In this document: positions 37,229 through 45,124 of the stretch, piece after piece
Layout of the letters: each line of letters begins with the position of its first letter
How positions within the stretch are numbered: the stretch's first letter is position 1
DNA from: Chloroflexota bacterium
GTDB lineage: Bacteria > Chloroflexota > UBA11872
Length of the DNA stretch: 64,000 nt
Direction: 5' to 3'
Assembly: GCA_022824495.1 (NCBI GenBank)
Contig: JAJDZU010000024.1
Location: forward strand, 372,001 to 436,000
Program-made: the position numbers and the translations under genes
The notes under the pieces: generated by a model
Seen by the model: only the letters and a program-made list of their open reading frames with translations
Databases searched by the model: none
Told to the model about the DNA's origin: nothing

Positions 37229-37300
37229 GAGGGGCGGCTGTGCCGCGTCAGTCTCCGCAAAGGGCCGCGCCTATTCACCCTCTCCAAGGGGAGAGGAGAA

Positions 37301-37320
37301 TTCTGGCGACGTCGCCAGAA
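37301..37320. repeat. Perfect 20-bp palindrome
   Basis: TTCTGGCGAC followed by GTCGCCAGAA, with no spacer, flanked by GAGAGGAGAA and GAAGGTGAGG. It could be a protein-binding site, a cruciform, or the core of a small repeat element. Confidence 0.7.
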
Positions 37321-37325
37321 GAAGG

Positions 37326-37343
37326 TGAGGGGTCTTCCGCGCA
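37326..37343. repeat. 18-bp direct repeat, left copy (upstream of hicAB)
   Basis: TGAGGGGTCTTCCGCGCA, followed by a C-rich run. The identical 18-mer recurs at 38241-38258, so the pair brackets hicAB. Confidence 0.75.
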
Positions 37344-37663
37344 ACCACCCCCCCGGGTCATGCAGAGCTCTCCTCAAGGGCGAGAGCGGTCTTTCTCCTT
37401 CCACGACCTGGCACGATCACTGCTTGATGGCAAGAGATTTCTCGGCTACGGTGACCAAACGGCTTGGTGTTGCCCGTCGCCTCCACCGGAAAGGATGGCC
37501 CCTTCAAACGGAGGAGCGCGCGATTACCGGCGAGACTGGTCAGAGGAACTTCAGCCAACTCGTCCCGCGCGCTCGTTAGCCATATGACCGGCGAGGACGA
37601 GGCTGATCCAATTGAGGAAACGCCTCAGGCGGGCGGCACCGGTGGGCACGGCCGTCTGCATAA

Positions 37664-37861
37664 ATGCCGGTTAAGGTCCGAGAAGCGATTCGGCGCGTTG
37701 AGGGCGCCGGTTGGTACTTCCTTCGCCAGCGTGGCAGTCATCGCCAATACAAGCACCCAGAGCGAGCGGGCCGCGTCACAATTCCAGGGCGCCTGTCTGA
37801 CGACCTTCCGCCGAAAACCTGGGCCAGTATCCAGCGACAAGCTGGGCTAGATCGGACGTGA
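37664..37861 (+). CDS. hicA: HicA family mRNA-interferase toxin
   Basis: A 65-residue dsRBD-like toxin. 'AIRRVEGAGWYFLRQRGSHRQYKHPERAGRVTIPG' contains the catalytic His in 'GSHRQY' and the Gly-Trp turn that define HicA. 'DDLPPKTWASIQRQAGL' is the C-terminal helix. It cleaves mRNA independently of ribosomes when not bound by HicB. hicB follows after 1 nt. The module lies between two identical 18-bp repeats. Confidence 0.92.
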   Translation: MPVKVREAIRRVEGAGWYFLRQRGSHRQYKHPERAGRVTIPGRLSDDLPPKTWASIQRQAGLDRT

Positions 37862-37862
37862 C

Positions 37863-38114
37863 ATGCGGTACCGAATCGAAATTGAGCGAGCCGCTCGAAA
37901 CTATGCGGCCTACTCACCCGACGTACCGGGGTGTGTCGCCACCGGAGCAACCGAAGAGGAGTGCCGTCGAAACATGGCTGAGGCCCTGGCATTCCATATT
38001 GAGGGTCTCTTGACGGATGGATTGCCTATGCCGCGGCCACTCGTGGTCGTGGACTCGGGAATGGACGCGGTCGAGGTTGAGATTCACGTTGCCCCGGTGT
38101 CGTTAACCGCCTGA
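37863..38114 (+). CDS. hicB: HicB family antitoxin
   Basis: An 83-residue antitoxin with the partial RNase H fold: 'RYRIEIERAARNYAAYSPDVPGCVATGATEEECRRNMAEALAFHIEGL' shows the 'DvPGC.a.G.T.eea..n..eAi..hle' signature. The C-terminus ends 'VEVEIHVAPV', without an obvious DNA-binding domain, so this is the short HicB type. It neutralises HicA, encoded immediately upstream. Confidence 0.92.
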   Translation: MRYRIEIERAARNYAAYSPDVPGCVATGATEEECRRNMAEALAFHIEGLLTDGLPMPRPLVVVDSGMDAVEVEIHVAPVSLTA

Positions 38115-38317
38115 ACCTCGCAGGGCTGCCGAGAGACACCAGGGCGCCCCCACCCCCTAACCGCCCCACCCCACCCGGCTCCCGCCGCCCATTTCTCTTC
38201 TCCACCTCCTTCTCATTTCTCTCCCCTCGCCCCTTCCGCATGAGGGGTCTTCCGCGCACCCACCCCCACCGAACCCACGGGCCCCAAAACGAAGTCGAAA
38301 GCCCCCTCGGCCTCAGT
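38115..38317. other. Intergenic pyrimidine-rich stretch
   Basis: 203 nt with no gene. It is dominated by C-rich and CT-rich runs (38140-38235) and ends with the right copy of the 18-bp repeat. Confidence 0.5.
38241..38258. repeat. 18-bp direct repeat, right copy (downstream of hicAB)
   Basis: Same orientation and sequence as 37326-37343, again followed by a CCCACCCCC run, 915 nt away. Confidence 0.75.
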
Positions 38318-39181
38318 TCACCGAACCGTTACCCCAGCCCGCCCCGCCTGCTCAACCAGGAAGGCATGCACCCCTGGCGCGTCCCCGGTCGAGCAGCCTT
38401 CCACTATCAGGTAGATGTCCGGGTCCAGCGCCTCCAGCCGCTGCAGGTAGCGCTGGTGGTTGATGGCCCCCCGGCCGGTGGTGACGGTATCCAGGTGCAC
38501 GGTGTGCCGGTCCCAGAGGGCGATGTCCTTGCTGTGGCCGCTGCCGATGCGTCGGCCCAGCGTGTCGAACATCTCGTCGATCGCCGCGCCTGTGTCGTAG
38601 TAGGTGTCCAGCGTGATCCAGTTGACCGGGTCCATGTCCACCCGCACCCACGGCGACCCGACGGCATCCACGACCCGCCGGGTCACCGACGCGTCGCGCA
38701 GGGTGACGAGTTGGTGGCCCTCCAGGTGGATCCGTACGCCCACCTCCGCGGCGACCTCGGCGGCCCGGCCCAGCGAGTCGATCAGGTTGGCCTCGGCCCA
38801 GGGCGCCCAATTGTCGGGATGGGGCGACCACGGGCCGCTGTCGCTCATGCTGCCGGGACCCGTATCGATACAGGCCGCGCCCAGCCGGGCCGCCAGCCGC
38901 AGCCCGGCGCACAGCACCTGGACGCCGCGCCGCCGGGCCCGGGCATCGGGATGCACCAGGTTCTGCCAGTAGCCGGTGGCCATGTAGTGATCCAGCCCGG
39001 CGTCGGCCAGGATCCGGCGGAAGCGGCGGCAGTCGGCGTCGGAGGGCGGATCGAGCGGGTCGTTGCCGCCCAGCCGGGTGAACACGCCGGTGTAGCCCCA
39101 CGAACGCAGCGTGCGCGCCGTTTCGGGGGTCAGGTCCCGCAGGTCATCCGGTAGCAGCGTGCCCGAGATTCCAAGTCGCAT
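38318..39181 (-). CDS. Sugar phosphate isomerase/epimerase family protein (AP-endonuclease 2 TIM barrel)
   Basis: 287 residues from ATG 39181 ('MRLGISGTLLPDDLRDL'). 'LEGHQLVTLRDASVTRRVVDAVGSPWVRVDMDPVNW' gives the metal-ligand Glu and the 'n.k..lDp.n' strand; 'IGSGHSKDIALWD' is the later metal-binding His block, and 'YLIVEGCS' supplies the last Glu. These TIM barrels isomerise or epimerise sugars and inositols. It starts 2 nt after the SDR on the same strand, forming a two-gene operon that plausibly handles a keto-sugar (inference). Confidence 0.87.
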   Translation of the reverse strand: MRLGISGTLLPDDLRDLTPETARTLRSWGYTGVFTRLGGNDPLDPPSDADCRRFRRILADAGLDHYMATGYWQNLVHPDARARRRGVQVLCAGLRLAARLGAACIDTGPGSMSDSGPWSPHPDNWAPWAEANLIDSLGRAAEVAAEVGVRIHLEGHQLVTLRDASVTRRVVDAVGSPWVRVDMDPVNWITLDTYYDTGAAIDEMFDTLGRRIGSGHSKDIALWDRHTVHLDTVTTGRGAINHQRYLQRLEALDPDIYLIVEGCSTGDAPGVHAFLVEQAGRAGVTVR

Positions 39182-39183
39182 CG

Positions 39184-39912
39184 TCAGCCTCCCCCGTCCA
39201 CCGGCACCACGCCCCCGGACATGTAGGTATTGCGCTCGCTGGTCAGAAACGCCACCACTTCCGCCACCTCCTCGGGATCGGCGTAGCGGCCGATGGCCAC
39301 GGGCGGGTTGCGCACGGTTTCCTCGGGAACGCGGGAGAGCACCATGTTCGTCAGCGCCCGGCCGGGCTGCACGGCGTTCACCAGCACTCCCCGCGAGGTG
39401 AACTCCCGCGCGAACGCCCGCGTGATCGGCACGATGCCCGCTTTGCTGACCGCGTAGGGAATCAGGGCGGGCGTGCCGTGGCGAGCGCCGGATGTGAAGT
39501 TGACGATGCGTCCCCACCCCCGCTCGGCCATGCCGCCCACCACCAGCCGCGAGGCCAGGTAGGTCCCCGTCAGGTTGACCGCCAGTACCCGGTCCCACTC
39601 CTCCAGCGGCGTTTCCAGCACGCTGGCGTCCACGCCGATGATGGCCGCGGCGTTGACCAGGATGTCGACCGGGCCAAGGAAGTCACGGGTGGTCGTGAGT
39701 GCGGCCTCCAGCGACTCCGGCGAAGCCACGTCAACGTGCACCGCTAGTGCCTTCGCCTCGTGCCTATTCAACTCCGCAATGGTGCGTTTGGCGGCGGCGG
39801 CATCCCAGTCCCAAATGGCTATCTCCCGATCCTCTTCCGCCAGCCGCAATGCCGCAGCCCGACCCAACCCGTTGGCGCCTCCCGTAATGACGGCCACGCG
39901 GCGAGCGCTCAT
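39184..39912 (-). CDS. Short-chain dehydrogenase/reductase
   Basis: A 242-residue classical SDR. The cofactor loop is 'GGANGLGRAAALRLA' (11-25), and Asp35-like 'WDWDAAAAKR' suggests NAD(H). 'NAAAIIGVDASV' and the catalytic 'YAVSKAGIVP' (Tyr-x3-Lys) are intact, with Ser before it in 'VNFTSGARHG'. The C-terminal 'YMSGGVVPVDGGG' is standard. GGAGAG precedes ATG 39912. Two nucleotides separate it from the isomerase downstream, so it is cotranscribed. Confidence 0.93.
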   Translation of the reverse strand: MSARRVAVITGGANGLGRAAALRLAEEDREIAIWDWDAAAAKRTIAELNRHEAKALAVHVDVASPESLEAALTTTRDFLGPVDILVNAAAIIGVDASVLETPLEEWDRVLAVNLTGTYLASRLVVGGMAERGWGRIVNFTSGARHGTPALIPYAVSKAGIVPITRAFAREFTSRGVLVNAVQPGRALTNMVLSRVPEETVRNPPVAIGRYADPEEVAEVVAFLTSERNTYMSGGVVPVDGGG

Positions 39913-40096
39913 TGGAGTCTCTCCAGGTCAGACTTTGCTGACGTAGGGCACCGTAGCGCATGTGCTAAGGACGCCCCACGCCCTTCGGCTGCGGCCTCCT
40001 CCGCCCGCCGGCCCATTGGTGGCGGCTCGGCAGGTTGACCGAACGCGCACGACCTGATCAATATGGCGCGCGCCAGAGGTGCGAAAGGCCCTATGC

Positions 40097-41233
40097 ATGG
40101 CCGCTGAAACGCTCCGGGCAGTCGTGGTGGGTTGCGGTGTGGGACGCAACCACGCCGACGCCTACACGCATTCGGACGCCGCCGAACTGGTGGCCCTGTG
40201 CGATATCGACGAAGTTCCCCTCAACCGGGTCGCCGACGCGAATGACGTCGAAGCCCGCTACACCGACTACGAGACGATGCTGCGCGAGCAGCGGCCGGAC
40301 CTGGTCAACATCGCCACGGCTCAGCCGCTGCACGTGGACATGACCATCCTGGCGGCCACGCAGTACACGCCCAAGGGCATCCTCTGCGAGAAGGGCATGG
40401 CCAACAACATGGGCGAGGCCCGCGCCATGCTGGCGGCCTGCGACCGCAACGGCGTGAAGCTGGCGATCGGCCACGAGTCGCGCTACCTGACCCAGATTCA
40501 GGAAGCGCGCGAGCTGATCACCGGCGGCGCCATCGGCAAGGTGCGCCTGGTACACGGCTGGTACGACCAGGGCGGCATGCTGAACCAGATGTGCCACGGT
40601 TGCGACCGCGCGCTCTTCATCCTGGGCGACCCCGAGCCGCAATGGGTGATGGGCAACATCCAGCGTGATTCCGACGTCTGGGAACGCAGTTGGCCCTGTG
40701 AGGAAATGGCGGTCGGCGTCGTCGGCTTCGCCGACGGCTCGCGCCTGATCCTGGAAGGCGAGACCCCCGGCGGCGACCAGGTCGAAAAGCACCGGCTGAC
40801 CTTCGTCGGCGACGAAGGCACCCTCTACGTCCGAACCGAAGGCGAAGTCCGCCCGCCGGGCACCGTGGCCGAGGACCCGATCGGGATCCGGATCCAGCGC
40901 GGCGACGGCAGTGTCGAAGAGATCGAGTTCCACAACGACCCGTACCTGGCGGCCCGCCACCGCGAAATCGACGCCTTCGCCCGCTGGGCCGGCGGCGAAC
41001 TCGACGGCCACCACCAGGACGCGCATCTCTGCGTGCAGACGCAGGAAATCCTGATGGCCATCTATGAGTCGGCCCGAACCCACGGCCTGGTGCAGCTACC
41101 CATGAAGACCCAGTCCTCGCCGCTGGTCGAGATGATCAACAGCGGCGCGTTGCCGGTGAGCAACCCGGGCTGGCACGACACTCGGCACGGCATGAAAATC
41201 GCGCCGGTCGATTACCGCGGAGGGAACTCGTGA
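40097..41233 (+). CDS. Gfo/Idh/MocA family oxidoreductase, paralogue 1 (EKG variant)
   Basis: 378 residues from ATG 40097, with AAAGG about 8 nt upstream. 'VVVGCGVGRNHADAY' is the NAD(P) loop. The normally conserved Glu-Lys-Pro is Glu98-Lys99-Gly100 ('LCEKGMANN'), so the Lys is kept but the Pro is lost. 'GGMLNQMCHGCDRALFILGDPEP' covers the substrate-side motif. It is the first of three adjacent paralogues (40097-43424) that share 'RYTDYETMLRE' and 'IYESARTH.LVQLP'. Substrate unknown; a sugar, cyclitol or related polyol is likely. Confidence 0.87.
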   Translation: MAAETLRAVVVGCGVGRNHADAYTHSDAAELVALCDIDEVPLNRVADANDVEARYTDYETMLREQRPDLVNIATAQPLHVDMTILAATQYTPKGILCEKGMANNMGEARAMLAACDRNGVKLAIGHESRYLTQIQEARELITGGAIGKVRLVHGWYDQGGMLNQMCHGCDRALFILGDPEPQWVMGNIQRDSDVWERSWPCEEMAVGVVGFADGSRLILEGETPGGDQVEKHRLTFVGDEGTLYVRTEGEVRPPGTVAEDPIGIRIQRGDGSVEEIEFHNDPYLAARHREIDAFARWAGGELDGHHQDAHLCVQTQEILMAIYESARTHGLVQLPMKTQSSPLVEMINSGALPVSNPGWHDTRHGMKIAPVDYRGGNS

Positions 41234-42318
41234 GCGCCCAACCTCTCCGCGCCGTCATCGTGGGCGGTCACATCGGCCGCAGCCACGCCATGGGCTACCT
41301 GGCAAGCGAACGAATCGACCTTGTCGCCGTGTGCGACCTCGATCCCAACACGCTGGAAGAGTTCGGCGACGAGTTCGACGTCGAGAACCGCTACACCGAC
41401 TACGAAACCATGCTGCGCGAGGAAGAGCCCGACCTCGTAAGCATCGGCACCCCGCAGCAACTCCACGCCTCGATGACGATCCTGGCGGCCACGCGCTATA
41501 CCCCGCGCGCCATCGTCTGCGAAAAGCCCATGGCCAGCAGCACGGGCGAGGGTTACGCCATGCTGGCGGCCTGCGAGCGCAACGGCGTGAAGCTGGCTAT
41601 CGGGCACCAGGGCCGCTGGATGCCGCGGCACGAAAAGGTCAGGCAACTGATCGCCGATGGCGCGATCGGCACCGTGCTCACCGGATTCGCGGGGCCGCCC
41701 AAGCCGGACGCCGGCCTTATGAACATCGCCACTCACCAGTTGAACTACTGGCAGTACATGCTGGGCGACCCCACGCCGCTGTGGGTGCTGGCCAACGTGC
41801 AGCGCCAGACCGACCGCTACGAGCGCGGCTGGCCGGCCGAGGACCTGGCGGGACTGCTGGTGGAGTTCGAGGGAGGCATCCGCCTCTCAATGGAAAGCGA
41901 CACGCCACCCGAAGGCCTGGAACGCGACCTGCGCGTGATTACCGGGACGGAAGGCGTGATCTGGCTGGCCGGCGGGACCGCCGGCAACGTCATTCGACTC
42001 CTGCGCCACGGCGCCTCGGGCTGGGAAACGATCGAGGCCAGCGAAGCTGAGTTCAGCGACGCCCGCACCCTCGAACTTGACGCCCTGGCAGCCTGGGCCA
42101 CCGGTGAGATCGACGAACATCGCGGTGACGCCAACCTGGCCATCCACACGCTCGAGATCCTGATGGGCATCTACGAGTCGGCCCGGACGCACAGCCTGGT
42201 TCAGCTGCCGCTGAAGACCAAGGGATCGCCGCTGACCGCCATGATCGACGCCGGCGATCTGCCGGTCCGCTATCCGGGGCACTACGACATCCGCCACAAG
42301 TCCGCCACGCCAGACTAG
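41230..42318 (+). CDS. Gfo/Idh/MocA family oxidoreductase, paralogue 2
   Basis: 362 residues. The GTG start overlaps the preceding stop (GTGA), so translation is coupled. 'VIVGGHIGRSHAMGY' and Glu-Lys-Pro ('VCEKPMASS') are intact. The substrate-side motif is altered: 'GLMNIATHQLNYWQYMLGDPTP' has Asn/Tyr where paralogues 1 and 3 have Asp-Arg, so this copy may have changed specificity or activity. It shares long blocks with paralogue 1, indicating tandem duplication. Confidence 0.87.
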   Translation: MSAQPLRAVIVGGHIGRSHAMGYLASERIDLVAVCDLDPNTLEEFGDEFDVENRYTDYETMLREEEPDLVSIGTPQQLHASMTILAATRYTPRAIVCEKPMASSTGEGYAMLAACERNGVKLAIGHQGRWMPRHEKVRQLIADGAIGTVLTGFAGPPKPDAGLMNIATHQLNYWQYMLGDPTPLWVLANVQRQTDRYERGWPAEDLAGLLVEFEGGIRLSMESDTPPEGLERDLRVITGTEGVIWLAGGTAGNVIRLLRHGASGWETIEASEAEFSDARTLELDALAAWATGEIDEHRGDANLAIHTLEILMGIYESARTHSLVQLPLKTKGSPLTAMIDAGDLPVRYPGHYDIRHKSATPD

Positions 42319-42329
42319 GGGCCGCTGAC

Positions 42330-43424
42330 ATGACGACATACCGCGCTGGAGTCATCGGACTGAATCTCGGTCAGTCGCACGTTCGCGGGTTCGACGAGGC
42401 CGACGGAGTCGAGGTCGCGGCGGTCTGCGACATCGACGAAGCACGGCTCGAGGAAGTCGCCGACCAGTACGACGTAGCCGGCCGCTACACCGACGCCACG
42501 GCCATGCTGGAAACCGAGTCGCTGGACATCGTCAGCGTCACCACGCCGGCAGCGCTGCATCCAATGATGACGCTGCTGGCCGCGCGCTATCCGGTGCAGG
42601 CGATCATCTCCGAAAAGCCGCTGGCCAACTCGATGGGCGAAGCCGACGCCATGCTGGCCACCTGCAACGCCGCCGGCATCAAGCTGCTCTGCGGCTACCA
42701 GGGCCGCCACATGCCCGCCTTCGAACGCGCGCGCGGCCTCATCGCCGACGGTGCCATTGGCAAGCCGCTGTCGGTGAAGGTCAGCGTGGACGAGGGCGGC
42801 CTGCTCAATCAGGGGTCGCACCTCATCGACCGCGCCCTGTATCTGCTGGGCGACCCCGAACCGCTCTGGGTGCTTGGCCAGGTGCAGCGCGAGACGGACC
42901 GCTACGAGCGTGGCTACGTCTGCGAGGATCTGTGCTTCTGCATCGCCGCGGTTGAAGGCGGCGCGCGGATCGTCTACGACAACGACATCGGCCCGCACGG
43001 CGATCTGGGCAATCGATCGTTCGTCGTCACCGGCGACGACGGGACGCTGATCGTGGAACCGGAGGTTCCCGAGGTTTCGATGTCGTTTGGCATCAAGCTG
43101 ATTTCGGGCAGCCGCGGCGACCTGCACGAGCCATGGGACGGCGTGCAGCCGAACTTCATGCTGGAACAGGCCAACGAGCTGGTGGCCTGGCTCAACGGCA
43201 ATATCGACGGCCACCGCCAGGACGCGCACCACGCCATCAAGTCGCAGTCGATCCTGATCGGCCTCTACGAAAGCGCGCGCACCCACACGCTGGTCCAGGT
43301 ACCCATCCAGACCAAGCTCGCGCCCCTGGAAGCCGCCATCAACGAAGGTTCACTCAAGGTGCGCTACCCCGGCGCCTACGACATCCGCCGCCCGCTCGTC
43401 TACGCAAGGGACCAGGTCAGCTAG
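42330..43424 (+). CDS. Gfo/Idh/MocA family oxidoreductase, paralogue 3
   Basis: A 364-residue protein 11 nt after paralogue 2. 'VIGLNLGQSHVRGF', Glu-Lys-Pro ('ISEKPLANS') and 'GGLLNQGSHLIDRALYLLGDPEP' (the canonical G.H..D motif) are all present, so this is the most canonical of the three. The shared C-terminal 'KVRYPGAYDIRR' is also close to paralogue 2. Three adjacent copies suggest either a hetero-oligomer or parallel processing of related substrates. Confidence 0.88.
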   Translation: MTTYRAGVIGLNLGQSHVRGFDEADGVEVAAVCDIDEARLEEVADQYDVAGRYTDATAMLETESLDIVSVTTPAALHPMMTLLAARYPVQAIISEKPLANSMGEADAMLATCNAAGIKLLCGYQGRHMPAFERARGLIADGAIGKPLSVKVSVDEGGLLNQGSHLIDRALYLLGDPEPLWVLGQVQRETDRYERGYVCEDLCFCIAAVEGGARIVYDNDIGPHGDLGNRSFVVTGDDGTLIVEPEVPEVSMSFGIKLISGSRGDLHEPWDGVQPNFMLEQANELVAWLNGNIDGHRQDAHHAIKSQSILIGLYESARTHTLVQVPIQTKLAPLEAAINEGSLKVRYPGAYDIRRPLVYARDQVS

Positions 43425-43458
43425 GCGGACAACGGTCGACTAGAAGCGACTCCGGGCG

Positions 43459-43773
43459 TTATTCGTCCTCGAATGCCGCTTCGCGCAAGGTGTCATTGAT
43501 ACGCGTCTGCCACCCTTTCCCGGTTTCGCGGAAGTGGAGCACCAGATCCGCGTCCAGCCGCAAGGTGATCTGGGTCTTTGTGGGCGCCCGCTGCTTGCCG
43601 CGCGTGCGCCGATACCGCTGCACGACGTGCGGCACGACCTCGCTGGCGGGCCTGGCGCGCTTGAACCAGGCGTCATCCAGTTCGGACGCCTCGGGGTCAG
43701 CGGCAACGGCAACGTTGATCTCGTAGTCTTCGTCAGGCGTCGGGCTGACGTGGCCCGGCTTAAGCTTGGGCAT
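43459..43773 (-). CDS. brnA: BrnA family antitoxin (DUF4415)
   Basis: 104 residues from ATG 43773, supported by GGAGGA 8 nt upstream. The C-terminal 'TKTQITLRLDADLVLHFRETGKGWQTRINDTLREA' is the ribbon-helix-helix domain of the DUF4415/BrnA antitoxin. 'PASEVVPHVVQRYRRTRGK' before it is basic and likely flexible. It lies immediately downstream of, and partly overlaps, the brnT frame. The antitoxin appears intact although its toxin is interrupted, a common stage in toxin-antitoxin decay. Confidence 0.87.
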   Translation of the reverse strand: MPKLKPGHVSPTPDEDYEINVAVAADPEASELDDAWFKRARPASEVVPHVVQRYRRTRGKQRAPTKTQITLRLDADLVLHFRETGKGWQTRINDTLREAAFEDE

Positions 43774-44020
43774 ATCTCCGTTCCTCCCGTCGGCTGGCAC
43801 AACGCAGGCTGATCACTCGAATCCGTGTCCGACGTTCCGTGAACACGATTCAGCAGAGCCGGACGTCGATGTAGCCAATGGCCACGTAGCGAACCACGCC
43901 TCCGCGATTGGAACGTTCGAACAGCGCGCTTTCCCAGTCAAACGCTTTGACCGCCGCGAAGTCGATCCCATGCTTCTGCGCATTGGACTCGCGCTTCGCC
44001 TCATCCCACTCGTACCGCAC
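43760..44020 (-). pseudogene. brnT: BrnT family toxin, interrupted by in-frame TGA
   Basis: From GTG 44020 the frame reads 'RYEWDEAKRESNAQKHGIDF', the exact opening of BrnT (RelE-like ribonuclease toxin), and continues to 'VAIGYIDVRLC', then TGA at 43850-43852, then 'IVFTERRTRIRVISLR', the typical BrnT end. Read through, it is 86 residues, the normal size, and ends inside the brnA start region. The truncated 56-residue product lacks the last strands, which carry conserved Arg residues, so it is probably inactive. A selenocysteine reading is unlikely because the position is not a redox Cys in the family. Confidence 0.75.
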
Positions 44021-44026
44021 GTTTAT

Positions 44027-44055
44027 ATTGTAACTACGATTTACTCACGCTTCAA
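44027..44055 (-). promoter_or_regulatory. Promoter of brnTA
   Basis: On the minus strand, TTGAAG (44055-44050), a 17-nt spacer, then TACAAT (44032-44027). The -10 box ends 7 nt before the first base of the brnT GTG, so the transcript would be leaderless or nearly so. The region is much richer in A+T than its surroundings. BrnA usually represses here. Confidence 0.65.
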
Positions 44056-44095
44056 GTGCCCTGTCCGGGTTGCAGCCCGGAATGGGGCGCCGACG

Positions 44096-45124
44096 CTAGA
44101 CAGATTCTTCCCTGACATCGGTCTCTCCGCAGATGTCCATGAGGGTGTGGTGGACCGCTCGGTCGTGGGCGTAGCCGAAGCGGGGTTCGTCTTCGCCACG
44201 TATGCAGGCCACGAAGTGCTCGATGTCGTCGCGGAACGGGGCTTCGCGGCCAGTGCCATAAACCTTCCAGCCGTCCGCGCCGGCGCCGGGTCCGCCGCGG
44301 TGAATGGCAACCGCTGGCGCGCGGTCGCCAACTGACGCCCACGGGGAAACGATGGCCTGGGCCTCGGAGCCGTAGACCTCGAAACTGCGCGGGCGCACCT
44401 GCTCGGTTTCCAGGTGGCTGGCTTCAAGGGTCGCAATCGCGCTCGGGTACTCCAGCACCACGGTGGCGTTGTCGATGTAGCCGGACTCGGTGAAGCGGTC
44501 GCAGCGAAGAAATGCGTGGACCTTTGCTGGCGTTCCCAGCACGGCCATCGCCATGTCCAAAGCATGCGAACCAAGGTTGTAGAAGATGCCGCCCTCGAAG
44601 TAGCGGTCACGTCCCAGATATGTGTCGGCCGTGGGACGGTAGGGGCTGCACATGTGGGAACGCATGCGGTAGATGTCGCCGAACGCACCGCGATCCACCA
44701 TGTCCAACATGCGGCGGAAGTGCGGCGTCAGCCGGTTGTTGTAGCCCATCTGGAAAAGGAGACCCGCCGACTCTGCAAGGCCAGTGAGTTCGTCGACATG
44801 GGCGTGGGTCCAGCCGCAGGCCTTTTCCATCAGCAGGTGCTTACCCGCCTGCAGCGCGCGGCGGGCGTAGGCCGGATTCTGGCGCTCGGCGCCGCCTATG
44901 ACGATGCCGAGCACAGAGGCGTCGTCCAGCAGCCGGTCGATGTCGTCGAGATAGGGAACGCCTGCCGAATTGGGTTCGGATTCGTTTGCGGCGCGAGTGG
45001 CAGAGCACGGCTCGTAAACGCCAGCCAGGTCGACTTCCGACAGATCCCGCAGCCAGCGCAACTTGCCCGCGGCGTGGCCGTGCTGTGCACCGAGCACACC
45101 AATACGTACGGACTGCTTGCTCAC
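44096..45124 (-). CDS. Gfo/Idh/MocA family oxidoreductase
   Basis: 342 residues. The GTG start overlaps the LanC-like gene's stop (GTGA), so the two are coupled. 'RIGVLGAQHGHAAGKL' binds the cofactor with a loose loop. The EKP motif is 'LMEKACGWTHAH' (Glu-Lys-Ala), another variant lacking Pro. 'GGIFYNLGSHALDMAMAVLG' matches the canonical substrate-side motif. The product would act with the LanC-like protein, although no joint function is known. Substrate unidentified. Confidence 0.86.
   Translation of the reverse strand: MSKQSVRIGVLGAQHGHAAGKLRWLRDLSEVDLAGVYEPCSATRAANESEPNSAGVPYLDDIDRLLDDASVLGIVIGGAERQNPAYARRALQAGKHLLMEKACGWTHAHVDELTGLAESAGLLFQMGYNNRLTPHFRRMLDMVDRGAFGDIYRMRSHMCSPYRPTADTYLGRDRYFEGGIFYNLGSHALDMAMAVLGTPAKVHAFLRCDRFTESGYIDNATVVLEYPSAIATLEASHLETEQVRPRSFEVYGSEAQAIVSPWASVGDRAPAVAIHRGGPGAGADGWKVYGTGREAPFRDDIEHFVACIRGEDEPRFGYAHDRAVHHTLMDICGETDVREESV

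Larger units (their letters stand above)
36732..37663. other. Gene-poor, repeat-rich interval
   Basis: No convincing gene. A 50-codon ORF at 36818-36970 (+, beginning MVERQVNDRLQV) could be a relic, and another short ORF ends at 37579. The interval holds two copies of TTGCATAACCC (37085 and 37218), a related GGCGACGTC element near 37141, a perfect 20-bp palindrome (37301-37320) and the left copy of an 18-bp repeat that recurs after hicAB. It looks like accumulated intergenic repeat DNA upstream of the toxin-antitoxin locus. Confidence 0.6.

Noticed and set aside
37427-37579. Short ORF beginning MARDFSATVTKR upstream of hicA
   Set aside because: 50 codons in a repeat-rich stretch with no recognised family and no good start signal; not enough to call a gene.
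40097-43424. Tandem DNA repeat across the three oxidoreductase genes
   Set aside because: Similarity is at protein level with considerable divergence; these are paralogous genes, not a repeat array.
43850-43852. BrnT TGA as a second selenocysteine codon
   Set aside because: The position is not a redox Cys in the family, the possible hairpin is too close to the TGA, and a toxin with an intact antitoxin is often found inactivated by point mutation.
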